From Pseudomonadota bacterium (GTDB lineage Bacteria; Pseudomonadota; Alphaproteobacteria; Rhizobiales; Hyphomicrobiaceae), in the NCBI GenBank assembly GCA_023412745.1, contig JAEZBZ010000018.1:1-12723 (forward strand): 12,723 bases of DNA, in the 5' to 3' direction. Every line of letters starts with the position of its first letter. Positions within the stretch are counted from its first letter, which is position 1. Made by a program: the position numbers and the translations under genes. Of the stretch, positions 1-7,273 are shown in pieces. The notes under the pieces are model-generated. The model was not told the DNA's origin. It was given only the letters and a program-made list of their open reading frames with translations, and did not search any database.

Positions 1-235
1 ACGTCGCGAACAGGCTGTTCTGCATCGTCTGAACCACCGCTGCCGTTCCGCCTAGGAATACCAGACCAACCGACAGAAGGGAGAATGCCATGAAGCGGAG
101 GATCAGCGGCGCGCGGTGCAAAAATAGATACAGCGCGGCCAGATACCCCGACACCATGGTGAAAAACAGCGAGAAGATGGTCAGCACTGCCGAGATCGCG
201 TCGAACAGCCCCTGGAGGATTTCCGACTCGCTCAC
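1..235 (-). CDS. Small membrane protein, N-terminal part (runs off the left edge)
   Basis: This is the first 78 residues of a protein that continues beyond the window; I do not recognise the family. The start is GTG at 235-233. It shares bases with the TGA stop (234-232) of the preceding GFA gene in a GTGA overlap, which points to translational coupling. The visible part begins with a short acidic stretch (SESEIL), then two hydrophobic segments at about residues 14-39 (ISAVLTIFSLFFTMV and onward) and 44-68 (LILRFMAFSLLSVGLVFLGG). They are separated by a short basic/proline turn (HRAP), as in a helical hairpin. No enzyme motif is visible. It is the last gene seen in the run pdhA, pdhB, GFA, so it is probably co-transcribed with them. 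Its function is unknown, and the family could only be judged from the missing C-terminal part. Confidence 0.65.
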   Translation of the reverse strand, partial: MSESEILQGLFDAISAVLTIFSLFFTMVSGYLAALYLFLHRAPLILRFMAFSLLSVGLVFLGGTAAVVQTMQNSLFAT

Positions 236-666
236 GGCGTCACCACCGTCACCGGCATCCAGTAGCTCGACCGGCGCTGCAGCCGCGCATCGACCGTCTC
301 GTTATCGTAGCTGACCGGATCAACCGGCAATCCACGAAACTCCGGCACATCAATGCCTGCCACGTTGACCACCGCGACCGATCCGCCATCGCCCTGCTGC
401 ACCGCCGCGACGTACGTTCCGCAGCGCGCGCATAGCATGTAATCAGCCAGCTTCAGCCCGAAGCGATACGGGTTCAAGGCCCCAGCCGCAGCACTGATGT
501 TCGCATGGCCAGCCGTATCGCTGATCGTGCGCACACCGCGCGGCCGGCAGAAGCCGCATTGGCAAGCCCGCAACCGGAAATCCGCCGCCGGGCGCGTAAG
601 GTATAATTCAACCTCGACCGCGCCGCAGTGGCATCTCCCGGCATACTGATGCGCGAGGCTTGCCAT
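232..666 (-). CDS. GFA-family (CENP-V/GFA) zinc-binding protein
   Basis: This 144-residue protein has the cysteine pattern of the GFA fold, named for the glutathione-dependent formaldehyde-activating enzyme: CHCGA at 12-16, CQCGFC at 35-40 and CARC at 79-82. These should hold a structural and a second zinc ion. The fold is seen in the cysteine spacing. The formaldehyde activity known for the founding member cannot be assumed, because most relatives are uncharacterised. The start ATG (666-664) lies 8 bases after the pdhB stop. Its ribosome site (GAGG) overlaps that stop codon, so it is read from the pdh transcript. Its own stop overlaps the GTG of the next gene. The place directly after pdhB is unusual, since E2 (pdhC) is often found there. 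A second, dissimilar GFA protein lies at 6914-7273. Confidence 0.85.
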   Translation of the reverse strand: MASLAHQYAGRCHCGAVEVELYLTRPAADFRLRACQCGFCRPRGVRTISDTAGHANISAAAGALNPYRFGLKLADYMLCARCGTYVAAVQQGDGGSVAVVNVAGIDVPEFRGLPVDPVSYDNETVDARLQRRSSYWMPVTVVTP

Positions 667-674
667 AGGGCACC

Positions 675-2063
675 TCAGGCGTAGAGCACGCGCTTGGCCG
701 CCTCGACGACATGCTCGGCGTTTGGCAGCGCGAGACGCTCCAGATTGGCCGCGTACGGCATCGGAACGTCGGCGCCGGAGACCTTGGCCGGCGGCGCGTC
801 GAGGTAATCAAACGCATCGATCGCCGCCCGCGCGCAGATCTCCGAACCGATCGAGCACACCGGCCAGGCTTCCTCGACGGTGACCAGGCGGTTGGTCTTG
901 CGGATGGACTCGAGCACGGTCTCCATGTCGAGCGGACGCAGCGTGCGCAGGTCGATCACCTCCGCCTCGATGCCTTCCTTGACCAGACGTTCGGCCGCGT
1001 CCAACGCGTAGACCATGCCGCGCGACCAAGACACGATGGTGACGTCCTTGCCGGCACGCGCGATGCGCGCCTTGCCGATCGGCACCAGCCAGTCTTCGAC
1101 CTTCGGCACTGGGCCGTGCGCGCCATATAGGATTTCGTTTTCGAGAACCAGAACCGGGTTCGGATCACGGATCGCGCTTTTCAGCAGCCCCTTAGCATCG
1201 GCCGGATTGGACGGCGCCACTACCTTCAGGCCGGGCACGTGCGCGTACCAGGCTGAGAACTCCTGGCTGTGTTGGGCTGCGACGCGAGCGGCTGCACCGT
1301 TCGGTCCACGAAACACGATCGGGCTGCCCATCTGGCCGCCCGACATATACAGCGTCTTGGCTGCGGAGTTGATGATCTGGTCGATGGCCTGCATGCCGAA
1401 GTTCCAGGTCATGAACTCGACGATGGGTTTGAGGCCCGCCATTGCGGCGCCGACGCCAATGCCAGCAAAACCCTGTTCCGTGATCGGCGTGTCGATGACG
1501 CGCTTATCGCCGAACTCGTCGAGCAATCCCTGGCTGACCTTGTAGGCGCCCTGGTACTGCGCCACTTCCTCGCCCATCAGGAACACGTCGGGATCGCGGC
1601 GCATTTCCTCGGCCATGGCGTCGCGCAGCGCTTCGCGCATGGTCTGGTTGACCGTCTCTGTGCCTTCCGGCACTTCCGGCGATGCCGTTTGCTGCACCAC
1701 GGCGGGAGCCGGCGGGCGCTCTTCCTTCGCAGCAGGGCGCGCTTGAGCTGGCGCCGACTGTGGATCTTCCACCTTCGCCGCCGGAGCCGGCGCACCCGCT
1801 GGTGCACTGCCTGCAGCCTCGCCGTCAGCCAGTATCACCGCGATCGGCGTGTTGACTTTGACGTTCTCGGTGCCCTCTGGGATCAGGATACGGTCGAGCT
1901 TGCCTTCATCGACAGCTTCGACCTCCATTGTGGCCTTGTCGGTTTCGATTTCGGCGATGACCATGCCGGACTTCACGGCATCGCCTTCCTTGATAAGCCA
2001 TTTGGCGAGTTTGCCCTCCTCCATGGTCGGGCTCAGCGCGGGCATCAGGATCTGGGTTGGCAT
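675..2063 (-). CDS. pdhB: Pyruvate dehydrogenase E1 component, beta subunit, with lipoyl domain
   Basis: With PdhA this forms the thiamine-diphosphate E1 enzyme, which decarboxylates pyruvate and passes the acetyl group to a lipoyl arm in the cytoplasmic pyruvate dehydrogenase complex. From the chosen ATG (2063-2061) the protein has 462 residues. A biotinyl/lipoyl domain covers about 1-80 (start MPTQILMPALSPTMEEG; lipoylated lysine K43 in ETDKAT). An Ala/Pro/Glu-rich flexible linker covers about 81-135, and the E1-beta transketolase-like domain about 138-462, with GEEVAQYQGAYK near 164-175. A lipoyl domain on E1-beta is a known feature of many alphaproteobacteria. An in-frame ATG at 2138 would add 25 residues. 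I reject it because the lipoyl domain normally begins at MPTQ and because 2138 falls inside the hairpin at 2113-2159. The ribosome site at the chosen start is weak. The gene follows pdhA after 105 bases. Confidence 0.95.
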   Translation of the reverse strand: MPTQILMPALSPTMEEGKLAKWLIKEGDAVKSGMVIAEIETDKATMEVEAVDEGKLDRILIPEGTENVKVNTPIAVILADGEAAGSAPAGAPAPAAKVEDPQSAPAQARPAAKEERPPAPAVVQQTASPEVPEGTETVNQTMREALRDAMAEEMRRDPDVFLMGEEVAQYQGAYKVSQGLLDEFGDKRVIDTPITEQGFAGIGVGAAMAGLKPIVEFMTWNFGMQAIDQIINSAAKTLYMSGGQMGSPIVFRGPNGAAARVAAQHSQEFSAWYAHVPGLKVVAPSNPADAKGLLKSAIRDPNPVLVLENEILYGAHGPVPKVEDWLVPIGKARIARAGKDVTIVSWSRGMVYALDAAERLVKEGIEAEVIDLRTLRPLDMETVLESIRKTNRLVTVEEAWPVCSIGSEICARAAIDAFDYLDAPPAKVSGADVPMPYAANLERLALPNAEHVVEAAKRVLYA

Positions 2064-2112
2064 TGCGGGTCTCTGAATCTTTCGGCTGGTGCGATCGCGT
2101 CGCGGCTCCATA

Positions 2113-2159
2113 GCGGTCGCTGGTGCATCGGCGGGCATGCCCGCCAGCGCCGCGACCGC
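2113..2159 (-). repeat. Long inverted repeat (hairpin) between pdhA and pdhB
   Basis: The centre is a perfect 16-bp palindrome, GGCGGGCATGCCCGCC (2130-2145). It is enclosed by a second perfect 8-bp pair, GCGGTCGC (2113-2120) and GCGACCGC (2152-2159). Between the two, GGTGC (2122-2126) and GCGCC (2147-2151) pair with one mismatch. In the pdhA-pdhB mRNA this gives a GC-rich stem-loop with a CATG loop, starting 9 bases after the pdhA stop. No T-run follows on the minus strand, so it is not a standard intrinsic terminator. It might stabilise the 3' end of pdhA mRNA, mark an RNA processing site, weaken read-through into pdhB, or be one copy of a dispersed palindromic repeat. The structure is seen in the sequence; the role is inferred. 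Confidence 0.75.
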
Positions 2160-2168
2160 CGGGCCGTG

Positions 2169-3254
2169 TTACCTCAATACATCCGTCCACAGCTCGGACG
2201 GATCGGGCTCGGGATCATTCTGGGCGAATTCTGCGGCCGCGTTGGCGACACCGCGGATCTCGGCGTCGATCGCCTTGATCTCGTCCTCGCTGGCGAACTT
2301 CCGCTCCAGGATGCGCACGCGCACCCGTTCGATCGGATCGCGTTCCTCGCGCACCTTGTCGACCTCCTCGCGGGTCCGGTACTTTGCCGGATCCGACATC
2401 GAGTGCCCGCGGTAGCGATAGGTCAGCATTTCGAGGATGTAAGGGCCATTGCCCTCGCGCGCCCACTTCACGGCCTTGTCGCCAGCCGCCTTGACGGCCC
2501 GCACGTCCATGCCGTCGACCTGCTCACCGGGAATGTCGAACGAGCGCCCGCGCTGCGAGAAGTCCGTGGTGGCGGCCGAACGCTCGACCGAAGTGCCCAT
2601 CGCGTACTTGTTGTTCTCTATGACGAAGATGACCGGCAGCTTCCACAGCTTGGCCATGTTGAAGGTCTCGTAGACCTGCCCCTGGTTCGCCGCGCCGTCA
2701 CCGAAATAACAGAATGAAACGTTGTCGTTGCCGCGATACTTGTTGGCGAAGGCCAGACCCGCACCGAGCGGAACGTTGGCGCCGACAATGCCATGACCGC
2801 CGAAAAACTGTTTCTCTACGGAGAACATGTGCATCGAGCCACCCTTGCCGCGCGAGTAGCCGCCAGCACGTCCGGTGAGCTCAGCCATCACCCCCTTGGG
2901 GTCCATGCCGGTTGCCAGCATGTGTCCGTGATCGCGATAGGTAGTGATGACCTGATCGCCCTCTTTCGCCGCCATCTGCAGGCCGACGACGACAGCCTCC
3001 TGACCGATGTAGAGATGGCAGAAGCCGCCGATGAAGCCCATGCCGTAGAGCTGGCCCGCCTTCTCCTCGAAGCGGCGGATCAGAAGCATCTCACGGTAGG
3101 CGGACAATTCCTGTTCGCGGGTAAAATCGGGCAGGCTGGACGCCCCAGCTCCACCAGACTTCTTGGCCGGACCGCCAGAGCCATTGGTGGTGGAATGCAC
3201 GGCATCGGCCACTTTGACGCCAGGGGAACCCCGCGTCACATCCGCAGGCGCCAT
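2169..3254 (-). CDS. pdhA: Pyruvate dehydrogenase E1 component, alpha subunit
   Basis: This is the thiamine-diphosphate-binding subunit of the E1 heterotetramer, 361 residues long and typical for the family. After a low-complexity N-terminal stretch rich in Gly/Ser/Ala (about 1-42), the E1-alpha fold starts near LPDFTREQEL. The thiamine-diphosphate/Mg motif runs from GDGAANQG (185-192) to IENN (212-215). The conserved loop YRGHSMSDPAKYR is at 281-293; its serines are the regulatory phosphorylation sites in mitochondrial relatives, though bacterial enzymes are not generally known to use them. The start is supported by a strong ribosome site (GAGAGGAGG) just upstream of ATG 3254-3252. The 142-bp gap to the upstream ftsB-like gene probably carries its own promoter. 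A TTGACG hexamer is present there, but I see no clear -10 partner. The cognate beta subunit lies downstream. Confidence 0.97.
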   Translation of the reverse strand: MAPADVTRGSPGVKVADAVHSTTNGSGGPAKKSGGAGASSLPDFTREQELSAYREMLLIRRFEEKAGQLYGMGFIGGFCHLYIGQEAVVVGLQMAAKEGDQVITTYRDHGHMLATGMDPKGVMAELTGRAGGYSRGKGGSMHMFSVEKQFFGGHGIVGANVPLGAGLAFANKYRGNDNVSFCYFGDGAANQGQVYETFNMAKLWKLPVIFVIENNKYAMGTSVERSAATTDFSQRGRSFDIPGEQVDGMDVRAVKAAGDKAVKWAREGNGPYILEMLTYRYRGHSMSDPAKYRTREEVDKVREERDPIERVRVRILERKFASEDEIKAIDAEIRGVANAAAEFAQNDPEPDPSELWTDVLR

Positions 3255-3396
3255 AGGGCCTCCTCTCTAGAACCAGATATTGCTTTTTGTGTTTTAAGCT
3301 ACACGACCACCTCAGCGTTTGCCAGCGCTTACAGCAGCCGTCAACTTAGAGGTTTCAGAGCGTTGGATTAGAAAAACTAAAGCGTGAAATGAACGC

Positions 3397-3690
3397 CTAT
3401 CGGCGGAGCAGCACCTGATCACCTGGATGCGCCATGCCGAGAACGCCGGTCGCGATTTCCTCGACAAGGTCAGGGTGCGGTTTGTCAGGGCGCAACAGCG
3501 CTACATCGCGCTGCAACACGGAGCGCACAGCTTCGAGGTCAGCAATCTCTCGATCCAGGACGCTGGACCGTTCAATCAGCCGTTTTCGAGCCTCGAAGCC
3601 GTGCTTGCCCGTGATCGTGTGATGGACGAAGTAGGCCATCAGTGCCAGACAGCTAAGCAAAACCAGGGAAAGCTGTCGTGACCTCCTCAT
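3397..3690 (-). CDS. FtsB/DivIC-like septum formation initiator protein
   Basis: This 97-residue single-pass membrane protein belongs to the septum formation initiator (FtsB/DivIC) family. Members join FtsL and FtsQ in the divisome and help turn on septal peptidoglycan synthesis. It has a short basic N-terminus (MRRSRQ), one transmembrane helix at about 7-24 (LSLVLLSCLALMAYFVHH), a heptad-like coiled coil at about 32-67 with regular Leu/Ile/Val, and a C-terminal tail typical of the family (LGMAHPGDQVLLRR). The same frame stays open upstream as far as 4365, across the neighbouring DUF1254 gene. That part is spurious, because a proper N-terminus plus helix begins at ATG 3690-3688. The ribosome site there is weak. 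Position between eno and pdhA is common in Rhizobiales and supports the call. In this window a DUF1254 gene separates it from eno. Confidence 0.85.
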   Translation of the reverse strand: MRRSRQLSLVLLSCLALMAYFVHHTITGKHGFEARKRLIERSSVLDREIADLEAVRSVLQRDVALLRPDKPHPDLVEEIATGVLGMAHPGDQVLLRR

Positions 3691-3806
3691 CCGCCGATCT
3701 CTGAAGTGGGTGCTACGCGGAACTATTGAGACGAACTGTCTGCAACAAGGCTGTTCTAACCCGTCGCAGTTAAGGCCAGGTAAAGCCTCGATACATTTTG
3801 CGGCGT

Positions 3807-3824
3807 CAGCGAAAATAATCGCTG
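3807..3824 (-). terminator. Possible 3' hairpin after the DUF1254 gene
   Basis: A perfect 6-bp stem, CAGCGA (3807-3812) and TCGCTG (3819-3824), encloses a 6-base AT-only loop. It begins 6 bases after the TAG stop of the DUF1254/DUF1214 gene. It lacks a T-run on the minus strand, so it could end transcription only weakly or with help, or simply protect the mRNA end. A stem of this size is expected a few times by chance in a window this long. Confidence 0.3.
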
Positions 3825-3830
3825 TTGGCC

Positions 3831-5288
3831 CTACTGAAGGCCGAGCCCCGGCAGGCCCGGCGCGCGCATGACGGCGGGCGGCGCCCACTTGCCGGCCAGC
3901 ACTTCCGCCTTCGGTGCGTACAGCCGCATTGTCAGCGTGAAAGGCCCTTTCGGCGTCGGCAGCCAGTTGGCTTCCTTGTCGGCACCCGGGCTTTCGTTCT
4001 GGATGTAGAGCATCAACGAACCGTCGGGGTTGTATTGCAATGGCATCCAGCTTGAGACCGCATAACGGTTGAGCGGATTGGCGATCGGAAAGCCCTGGTC
4101 GTCGTAGAGCGTCACAGACCAGAATGCGCTCACCGGCGGCAATGTCTCCTTGTCGAACTGTAGCGTGTACTTGCTGGCGCCATCGAGCGGCCGACCGGTC
4201 TGATCGCCCTGGTTGAAGGGATAAATTGCATCCTGGGGAACGTTGGCGCCGAGTCCCTGCTGCGCGACGATGGCACGCTTCAGGTAGTAGTTGCCGTAGA
4301 CGCCCATGGTATCGGTATTCATGCCCCATTGGTTGACCACCCCGGCCAGCGTCGGCAGCTTCCATTGCATGAGCTGTTGCGCGGACTGCGGCGCGGCTTC
4401 CAGCGCCTTACGCGCGACCGGATCGGCCTTCGCCATATCGAAGCTCTTGCCGACCTCGATGCCGAGCCGCTTCATGCGTGCAATGATCGGCTGATCCGTA
4501 ATGTGCGGCGGGTTCGATTTCATGATTTCCGCCGCCTTCGGGAAGAATTCTCCGGCGGCCATGGTGTCGACCTGCTCCTTGGGTGGCGTCTTGATGTCCA
4601 CCGCCGGATTGACCTTATGCTGTGGTGGCTTGGCGTTGCGGCCCCATTCCGACAGCGGCGTAATCTTCAGTCCGGCCTGCAGCGCGTTGACCGCCTGATA
4701 CTCCGGCGGGCCATCCGTCTTGAAGCGCCCGATGATCCACGCATGCGGCGTCGGCGCGTCAATCCTCTGGGTATTTGCCGGCAGCTTGAACTCGTCAAAG
4801 CGCTCACGCAGATCCGGCCGCCATCCGGGCGCCGCGATCAGCAAGGTCTGCGGGCCGGTGCCCGTCGTCCGCCAGCCTGGCGATGCAAACACGTCAGTCC
4901 ACATGTCCAGCATCGGCAGCAGGTAATAGCGGCCCTTGGTATCCGGCACAGTGATCACCACCGGCTCTCTTTCCAGATTGAGCCAGGCGCTCGAATACAG
5001 CGTATCGAAGTTCGGCCGGACCACGGCCTTCATGTCCGGAGTCGGAAATTCCTTGATGTTGTTGAAGGTGTTTTCCGGACCGCCGATCGCCCCTCCTGCC
5101 GGCATATTGATGAGTTGCTGGCGCGTCGTCTCCATGGTTACGAGCGGATACAGATACAGATACGCCTCGACGGCCATCGCGTGGGCGTCTGCGTCGGTGA
5201 GCGGTTTGGACATGTCCTGCGCCCGCGCAGGCATCGCGCCCGACACTAACAGGCCACTGAGAACCAGGCTCGTAAGCAGCTTGAACAT
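3831..5288 (-). CDS. Secreted DUF1254/DUF1214 domain protein
   Basis: A 485-residue exported protein of unknown biochemical function. The N-terminus is a clear Sec signal peptide: MFK, a hydrophobic core at about 4-18, and probable cleavage after ARA at 21-23, before QD. A DUF1254-type domain follows in the first half, with the family-like stretch AYLYLYPLVTMETTRQQ near 42-58 and a conserved FDTLYSSAWLNL. The C-terminal third has DUF1214-type features, including SAFWSVTLYDDQGFPIANPLNRYAV and a stretch like PDGSLMLYIQNESPG. The protein should be periplasmic or outside the cell. ATG 5288-5286 has a GGAG ribosome site 6 bases upstream. Enolase transcription should stop at the hairpin at 5411-5440, so this gene likely has its own promoter; I could not find a convincing one in the 124 bases available. 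It sits between eno and the ftsB-like gene, with no evident pathway link to either. Confidence 0.88.
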   Translation of the reverse strand: MFKLLTSLVLSGLLVSGAMPARAQDMSKPLTDADAHAMAVEAYLYLYPLVTMETTRQQLINMPAGGAIGGPENTFNNIKEFPTPDMKAVVRPNFDTLYSSAWLNLEREPVVITVPDTKGRYYLLPMLDMWTDVFASPGWRTTGTGPQTLLIAAPGWRPDLRERFDEFKLPANTQRIDAPTPHAWIIGRFKTDGPPEYQAVNALQAGLKITPLSEWGRNAKPPQHKVNPAVDIKTPPKEQVDTMAAGEFFPKAAEIMKSNPPHITDQPIIARMKRLGIEVGKSFDMAKADPVARKALEAAPQSAQQLMQWKLPTLAGVVNQWGMNTDTMGVYGNYYLKRAIVAQQGLGANVPQDAIYPFNQGDQTGRPLDGASKYTLQFDKETLPPVSAFWSVTLYDDQGFPIANPLNRYAVSSWMPLQYNPDGSLMLYIQNESPGADKEANWLPTPKGPFTLTMRLYAPKAEVLAGKWAPPAVMRAPGLPGLGLQ

Positions 5289-5410
5289 GGAAGATCTCCG
5301 GACGATCGAGAAGCTTCACGGCCGCTCGACGCCAGCCGCGCTCATGCCGCATCACCGTCGACGGCAACGGCATGGGCGTCGGCAAAACGCGGCCTGATCG
5401 CAAAAGATCC

Positions 5411-5440
5411 GGAGAAAAACCGCGCCCCGCGCGGTTCTTC
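5411..5440 (-). terminator. Intrinsic terminator of eno
   Basis: Read on the minus strand, a perfect 8-bp stem (AACCGCGC and GCGCGGTT, from 5436 down to 5418) with a 3-base GGG loop runs straight into a T-rich tail, TTTTTCTCC (5419-5411). It lies 27 bases after the enolase stop. GC-rich stem, tiny loop and T-run make it a textbook rho-independent terminator, separating eno from the downstream DUF1254 gene. Confidence 0.88.
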
Positions 5441-5463
5441 CATCATTCAATTGGTGGCAATCC

Positions 5464-6747
5464 TCAGCCCTTCGCGCGCAGCACGCTGCGCCCGGCGTAC
5501 TGGGCCACATCCCCCAGCTCCTCCTCGATACGGATGAGCTGGTTGTACTTGGCCAGACGATCGGAGCGGCTGAGCGAGCCGGTCTTGATCTGGCCGGCAT
5601 TGGTCGCAACCGCCAGATCGGCGATCGTTGAATCTTCCGTCTCGCCCGAGCGGTGCGAGATGACAGCGGTATAAGCCGCGCGCTGCGCCATGTTGACGGC
5701 GTCGAGCGTCTCCGACAGCGAACCGATCTGGTTGACCTTGACCAGGATCGAGTTGGCGATGCCTTGGCTGATACCTTCGGCCAGGCGCTTGGTGTTCGTG
5801 ACGAACAGGTCGTCGCCGACGAGTTGGCACTTGGCACCGATTTCGTCGGTCAGGATCTTCCAGCCCTGCCAGTCGTCCTCGGACATACCGTCCTCGATCG
5901 ACACGATCGGATAGCGGCTGACGAGATCGGCGAGATAGCGGGCCATTCCTGCGGAATCAAGCACCTTACCCTCGCCTGCCATCTGGTACTTGCCGCTCTT
6001 GAAGAACTCGGTGGCCGCGCAGTCGAGAGCAAGCATGACGTCCTCGCCCGGCTTGTAGCGGGCCTTCTCGATCGACGTCATGATGAAGCCCAGCGCCTCG
6101 TCGGCCGATTTCAGGTTCGGGGCAAAGCCGCCCTCGTCGCCGACGTTGGTATTATGGCCGGCGTCCTTCAGGCCCTTGCGCAGTGTATGGAAAATCTCGG
6201 CGCCGGTACGGATGGCGTCGCTGCACGAGGCGGCGCCCACCGGCATAATCATGAATTCCTGGATATCGATAGGGTTATCGGCATGCGCGCCGCCGTTGAT
6301 GATGTTCATCATTGGAACCGGCAGCACGTGCGCGGCAGCGCCACCAACGTACCGGTACAGCGGCAGGCCGGCCGCCTCCGTCGCCGCCTTGGCGACAGCC
6401 AGCGACGCGCCAAGGATGGCATTGGCGCCGAGCCGGCTCTTGTTGTCCGTGCCGTCGAGTTCGATCAGCGCCAGGTCGATACCGCGCTGGTCCTCTGCTT
6501 CCATGTCGCGCAGCGCGTTGTAGATCTCGGTATTGACCGCCTCGACCGCCTTGGTCACGCCCTTGCCGAGGTAGCGGCTCTTATCGCCATCGCGCAGCTC
6601 GACCGCCTCATGCGCACCGGTCGATGCGCCGGACGGCACCGCGGCGCGGCCCATCGAGCCATCTTCCAGTACAACATCGACCTCGACCGTCGGGTTGCCG
6701 CGGCTGTCGAGAATCTCGCGGCCGATGATGTCGACGATGGCGGTCAT
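5464..6747 (-). CDS. eno: Enolase (phosphopyruvate hydratase)
   Basis: Converts 2-phosphoglycerate to phosphoenolpyruvate in glycolysis and gluconeogenesis, in the cytoplasm. The 427-residue length matches bacterial enolases. The catalytic residues are visible by comparison with the E. coli enzyme: E205 in GDEGGFAPN and K337 in ILVKVNQIGSLSET act as acid/base, while D242, E285 (SIEDGMSEDDW) and D312 (GDDLFVTN) bind Mg2+. The substrate loop SGASTGAHEA (39-48) and the signature SHRSGETEDSTIADLAV are intact. ATG 6747-6745 has a GGAG ribosome site about 8 bases upstream. A candidate promoter lies at 6819-6846, and a strong terminator follows the gene. It is transcribed away from the GFA-queC operon. 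Confidence 0.99.
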   Translation of the reverse strand: MTAIVDIIGREILDSRGNPTVEVDVVLEDGSMGRAAVPSGASTGAHEAVELRDGDKSRYLGKGVTKAVEAVNTEIYNALRDMEAEDQRGIDLALIELDGTDNKSRLGANAILGASLAVAKAATEAAGLPLYRYVGGAAAHVLPVPMMNIINGGAHADNPIDIQEFMIMPVGAASCSDAIRTGAEIFHTLRKGLKDAGHNTNVGDEGGFAPNLKSADEALGFIMTSIEKARYKPGEDVMLALDCAATEFFKSGKYQMAGEGKVLDSAGMARYLADLVSRYPIVSIEDGMSEDDWQGWKILTDEIGAKCQLVGDDLFVTNTKRLAEGISQGIANSILVKVNQIGSLSETLDAVNMAQRAAYTAVISHRSGETEDSTIADLAVATNAGQIKTGSLSRSDRLAKYNQLIRIEEELGDVAQYAGRSVLRAKG

Positions 6748-6818
6748 GGCGTGCTCCGGATCATGTGCTCAGGGACGATGTTTAGGGGGACGCACGGCGA
6801 TGCATGCGGTCCGCGGGC

Positions 6819-6846
6819 GTTCTAGCCGAGCAGCGCGCATTGGCAA
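6819..6846 (-). promoter_or_regulatory. Candidate eno promoter
   Basis: On the minus strand TTGCCA (6846-6841) matches the -35 consensus at 5 of 6 positions. After a 16-base spacer, TAGAAC (6824-6819) matches -10 at 4 of 6. It lies 71 bases upstream of the eno ATG, in the right orientation. Matches of this quality occur by chance in GC-rich DNA, so this is only a candidate. Confidence 0.35.
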
Positions 6847-6854
6847 AGGGGCGA

Positions 6855-6883
6855 TTGCGCGAACATGCTCAAGGTTGTATCGC
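6855..6883 (+). promoter_or_regulatory. Candidate promoter of the GFA-queC operon
   Basis: TTGCGC (6855-6860), a 17-base spacer, and TATCGC (6878-6883) resemble a sigma-70 type promoter 30 bases before the GFA start. It is back to back with the candidate eno promoter, the two -35 boxes being only 8 bases apart. The evidence is spacing and partial consensus only. Confidence 0.3.
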
Positions 6884-6913
6884 GGGCCAATGCAGCCAGA
6901 CGGGAGCAAGCTC

Positions 6914-7273
6914 ATGACTGAGGTAAAAACCTACGCTGGTGGATGTCATTGCGGCAACGTCCGCTACGAGGTCAAGACGGAGCTCGCACCCATCCTCGAT
7001 TGCAATTGCTCGATGTGTCAGAAGCGCGGCGCTCTGTGGACCTACGTCGCGCCAGACGATTTCAAGCTGCTGCGCGGGGAGAACGAACAGACGGATTATC
7101 AGTTCAACACGCGCAGCATTCATCACCTGTTCTGCACGACGTGCGGCATCGCCTCCTTCGGACGCGGCAGCGACGCAGAAGGCAATGAGGGCGTCGGCAT
7201 CAACGTCCGTTGTCTGGATGGCATCGATCTCGGCACGTTGACACTGACGCCCCACGACGGCCGGAGCCGATAG
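6914..7273 (+). CDS. GFA-family zinc-binding protein, first gene of the queC operon
   Basis: This 119-residue GFA-fold protein has the full cysteine pattern CHCG at 11-14, CNCSMC at 30-35 and CTTCG at 74-78, expected to bind two zinc ions. ATG 6914 is chosen because GGGAG sits 8 bases upstream and the family core (YAGGCHCG) begins just after. The in-frame ATG at 6890 would add 8 residues and has no good ribosome site. The TAG stop is directly followed by the queC ATG with no base between (TAGATG), so the two are almost surely co-translated. The link to queuosine synthesis is contextual only. GFA proteins are a broad family, and a glutathione- or formaldehyde-related role is not shown. It is quite different from the GFA protein at 232-666 outside the cysteines. 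Confidence 0.88.
   Translation: MTEVKTYAGGCHCGNVRYEVKTELAPILDCNCSMCQKRGALWTYVAPDDFKLLRGENEQTDYQFNTRSIHHLFCTTCGIASFGRGSDAEGNEGVGINVRCLDGIDLGTLTLTPHDGRSR

Noticed and set aside
2091..2098. GCGATCGC palindrome resembling the cyanobacterial HIP1 element
   Set aside because: Single copy noticed, GC-rich octamer expected by chance, and the host is not cyanobacterial.
2064..2138. Longer pdhB reading from ATG at 2138, adding 25 residues
   Set aside because: The extension is Arg/Ala/Pro-rich and unlike the family, has no ribosome site, and starts in the loop of the strong inverted repeat.
1269..2717. Long open frame on the plus strand opposite pdhB and pdhA (482 codons); similar ones at 4329-5249, 5653-6825 and 11234-12514
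   Set aside because: Each lies antisense to a clearly recognised gene. Their sequences are rich in Arg/His/Asp/Leu without domain character, as expected from codon bias in GC-rich DNA.
3360..3396. Weak stem (GCGT/ACGC) with a following T-rich tract after the ftsB-like gene, as a terminator
   Set aside because: The stem is only 4 bp, too weak to call.
3691..4365. Upstream extension of the ftsB-like frame into the DUF1254 gene
   Set aside because: It overlaps a well-supported gene in another frame and has no protein-like pattern; the real N-terminus with its membrane helix begins at 3690.
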